Origin: JBEIUO01 sp964549785
GTDB lineage: Bacteria; Planctomycetota; Phycisphaerae; Phycisphaerales; UBA1924
Assembly: GCA_964549785.1 (NCBI GenBank)
Contig: CAZJXA010000128.1
Span: 1-9,322, forward strand
DNA: 9,322 bases
Direction of reading: 5' to 3'
The position numbers and the translations under genes are program-made. The stretch's first letter is position 1. Every line of letters starts with the position of its first letter. The notes below the pieces were generated by a model that made no database searches, had not been told where the DNA came from, and was given only the letters and a program-made list of their open reading frames with translations. Positions 8,109-9,322 of this stretch are shown piece after piece.

Positions 8109-8948
8109 ATGATCCTCAACCAGCGCTCGCGCTCCGGCCGTCGTTTCCCCACACGCCTCCTCATCGCCGGGGTTATCGCGCTGATTTCGGTCGTCACCTA
8201 TATGAGCCGGAAGACCACGAATCCGCTCACCGGAAAGACCCAGCACATCAGCGTCTCGCAAGATCAGGAGATCGCAATGGGCCTTCAGGCGGCCCCCGAA
8301 ATGGCCGCCCAGTTCGGTGGCCTCTCGCCCGACAGCGCGGCCCAGAACTTGGTGGACGCGGTCGGCGGCAGGCTCGTCGCCGTTCTTCCGGAAGAAGCGA
8401 TCGATTACCCCTACGACTTCCACGTTCTGGACGATTCCAAGACCGTCAACGCATTCGCCCTGCCGGGTGGCCAGATCTTCATCACCGCAGCGCTCTTGAG
8501 CAAACTCGAAACCGAGGGTCAACTCGCCGGCGTGCTGGGGCATGAGATCGGGCACGTCGTCGGTCGCCACAGCGCCGACCGGATCGCCAAGGCCGAGTTA
8601 ACCCAAGGTCTGGTCGGTGCCGCCACCATGGCCGGCTCCGATTCGCAGATGGGTGCCCAGTCGGCTCAGGCGGTCGCCTCGATGGTCGGCAACATGGTGA
8701 ACCTGAAATATGGCCGCGGCGATGAACTCGAATCCGATCGTTTGGGTGTGCGATTCATGGCCTTGGGCGGATATGACCCCAACAGCATGAAGCGCGTCAT
8801 GGAAATACTCCGCGACGCCAGTGGCGGCGGCAGCCGCCAGCCCGAGTTTGCCAGCAGCCACCCCGATCCGGGAAACCGCATCGCGGAAATCGATTCGGCG
8901 ATCAAGGAGCTGTATCCGAACGGGATCCCCAATGGGCTCAAGCCATAA
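8109..8948 (+). CDS. Membrane-anchored M48 family zinc metalloprotease
   Basis: The 279-residue protein has an N-terminal anchor (RLLIAGVIALISVVTY, 16-31) after a basic start, which places the protease domain outside the cytoplasmic membrane. The family signature is complete: GHEIGHVVGRHS contains the HExxH zinc motif (His145, Glu146, His149), and ELESD (206-210) supplies the third ligand, probably Glu206. NAFALPGGQIFI (114-125) is the conserved edge strand, and SSHPDPGNRIAEI near the C-terminus is the usual closing motif of BepA/LoiP-like members. There is no lipobox and no TPR domain, so it is a minimal M48 protein, likely working in envelope protein quality control (known role of relatives; inferred here). 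The ATG at 8109 is the first possible start after an in-frame stop; it has no Shine-Dalgarno sequence and follows a perfect hairpin. It converges with the carboxypeptidase gene, with 11 bp between stop codons. Confidence 0.93.
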   Translation: MILNQRSRSGRRFPTRLLIAGVIALISVVTYMSRKTTNPLTGKTQHISVSQDQEIAMGLQAAPEMAAQFGGLSPDSAAQNLVDAVGGRLVAVLPEEAIDYPYDFHVLDDSKTVNAFALPGGQIFITAALLSKLETEGQLAGVLGHEIGHVVGRHSADRIAKAELTQGLVGAATMAGSDSQMGAQSAQAVASMVGNMVNLKYGRGDELESDRLGVRFMALGGYDPNSMKRVMEILRDASGGGSRQPEFASSHPDPGNRIAEIDSAIKELYPNGIPNGLKP

Positions 8949-8959
8949 CGCCATCGGCT

Positions 8960-9322
8960 TTATCCTCCGACGTGGGGCTGCCCGGGCCGCGCCCGCTGAG
9001 TCAGATAGCGATCGATCAGTTTCACGACCTCTTCGTGCAACTCCAGCGCTGCGACCGTCTGATCACCGGTCTTGATGTCGTTCACCAGCACGCTGAACGC
9101 GACCCGTCCGTTCGTCTCGTCGTTCACGACATACCCCGACAGACACCGCACCCCGTCGATGAACCCGCTCTTGGCGAAGAGTTGGCACCCGAGCTTTACG
9201 CCTTGGAAGCGCTTCCGCAGCGTTCCCTCACCGGGCGTCGCCATGCTCTCTGTAAAGACGTCCCGCATCGAATCATCCTCGGCCACCGAATCCAGCCAGC
9301 GGGTGATCGTCGCCGCGGCGAC
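8960..9322 (-). CDS. D-alanyl-D-alanine carboxypeptidase/endopeptidase, S13 (PBP4) family, C-terminal part
   Basis: The leftward frame is open to the right edge of the window, so only the last 120 residues are seen. It contains GEGTLRKRF followed by FAKSGFIDGVRCLSGYV, in which Lys-Ser-Gly (51-53 of this fragment) is the KTG-type third active-site motif of penicillin-binding proteins. GRVAFSVLVND is the strand that follows it in S13 enzymes. The tail (ALELHEEVVKLIDRYL) matches the final helix, ending shortly before the TAA at 8962-8960. Family members act in the periplasm on peptidoglycan stem peptides as DD-carboxypeptidases or endopeptidases. The SxxK and SxN motifs and signal peptide lie beyond the window, so integrity cannot be judged. 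It is probably dacB-like, but the symbol is not assigned from this fragment. Confidence 0.85.
   Translation of the reverse strand, partial: VAAATITRWLDSVAEDDSMRDVFTESMATPGEGTLRKRFQGVKLGCQLFAKSGFIDGVRCLSGYVVNDETNGRVAFSVLVNDIKTGDQTVAALELHEEVVKLIDRYLTQRARPGQPHVGG

Noticed and set aside
8109..9322. M48 protease, carboxypeptidase and the exported pair as one envelope-processing system
   Set aside because: The protease and carboxypeptidase genes converge, a terminator separates the two exported-protein genes, and no shared motif links them; proximity alone is not enough.

Overview
The window is GC-rich DNA, most likely from a planctomycete, probably of the Phycisphaerae (inference from gene content, not from a marker gene). 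The pointers are two secreted proteins ending in a VPxPG-hydrophobic-RRRR (PEP-CTERM type) anchor, a membrane protein opening with a CxxCGYxLxGLP...CPxCG zinc ribbon, a dockerin-like tail on an ADP-ribosylglycohydrolase remnant, and a very short PQQ-propeller-like protein.

Layout from left to right: (1) an intact zinc-ribbon multipass membrane protein (127-918, +); (2) a divergent pair of broken genes around a 75-bp intergenic region. Leftward is a short PQQ-like repeat protein with one in-frame TAA (1440-1096, -). Rightward is an ADP-ribosylglycohydrolase whose middle is missing and whose dockerin-like tail survives in another frame (1516-2137, +). Both still carry extended -10 promoter motifs only 7-8 nt from their ATGs. 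(3) A two-gene histidine-degradation block, hutH (2186-3739) and hutU (3884-5650), followed closely by a small two-helix membrane protein (5657-5983). (4) Two tandem, diverged paralogues for PEP-CTERM-type exported proteins (6054-6722 and 6947-8029), separated by a good intrinsic terminator and a possible promoter. (5) A membrane-anchored M48 metalloprotease (8109-8948, +). (6) Converging on it, the 3' end of an S13 family D-Ala-D-Ala carboxypeptidase (8960-9322, -) that runs off the right edge.

How the genes work together: HutH and HutU would act in sequence (histidine to urocanate to imidazolonepropionate). The later enzymes HutI and HutG/HutF are not in the window. The two exported proteins, the M48 protease and the carboxypeptidase are all envelope-directed, but nothing in the sequence ties them into one system. 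I see no CRISPR array, tRNA, rRNA, insertion sequence or recognisable defence system. The most notable items are the two decaying neighbours with apparently preserved promoters, the recurring -10-to-ATG spacing that suggests leaderless transcripts, and the paralogue pair in which one copy has a roughly 150-residue Gly/Ala- then Pro-rich stalk before its anchor. The first 126 bases hold no gene I can support.
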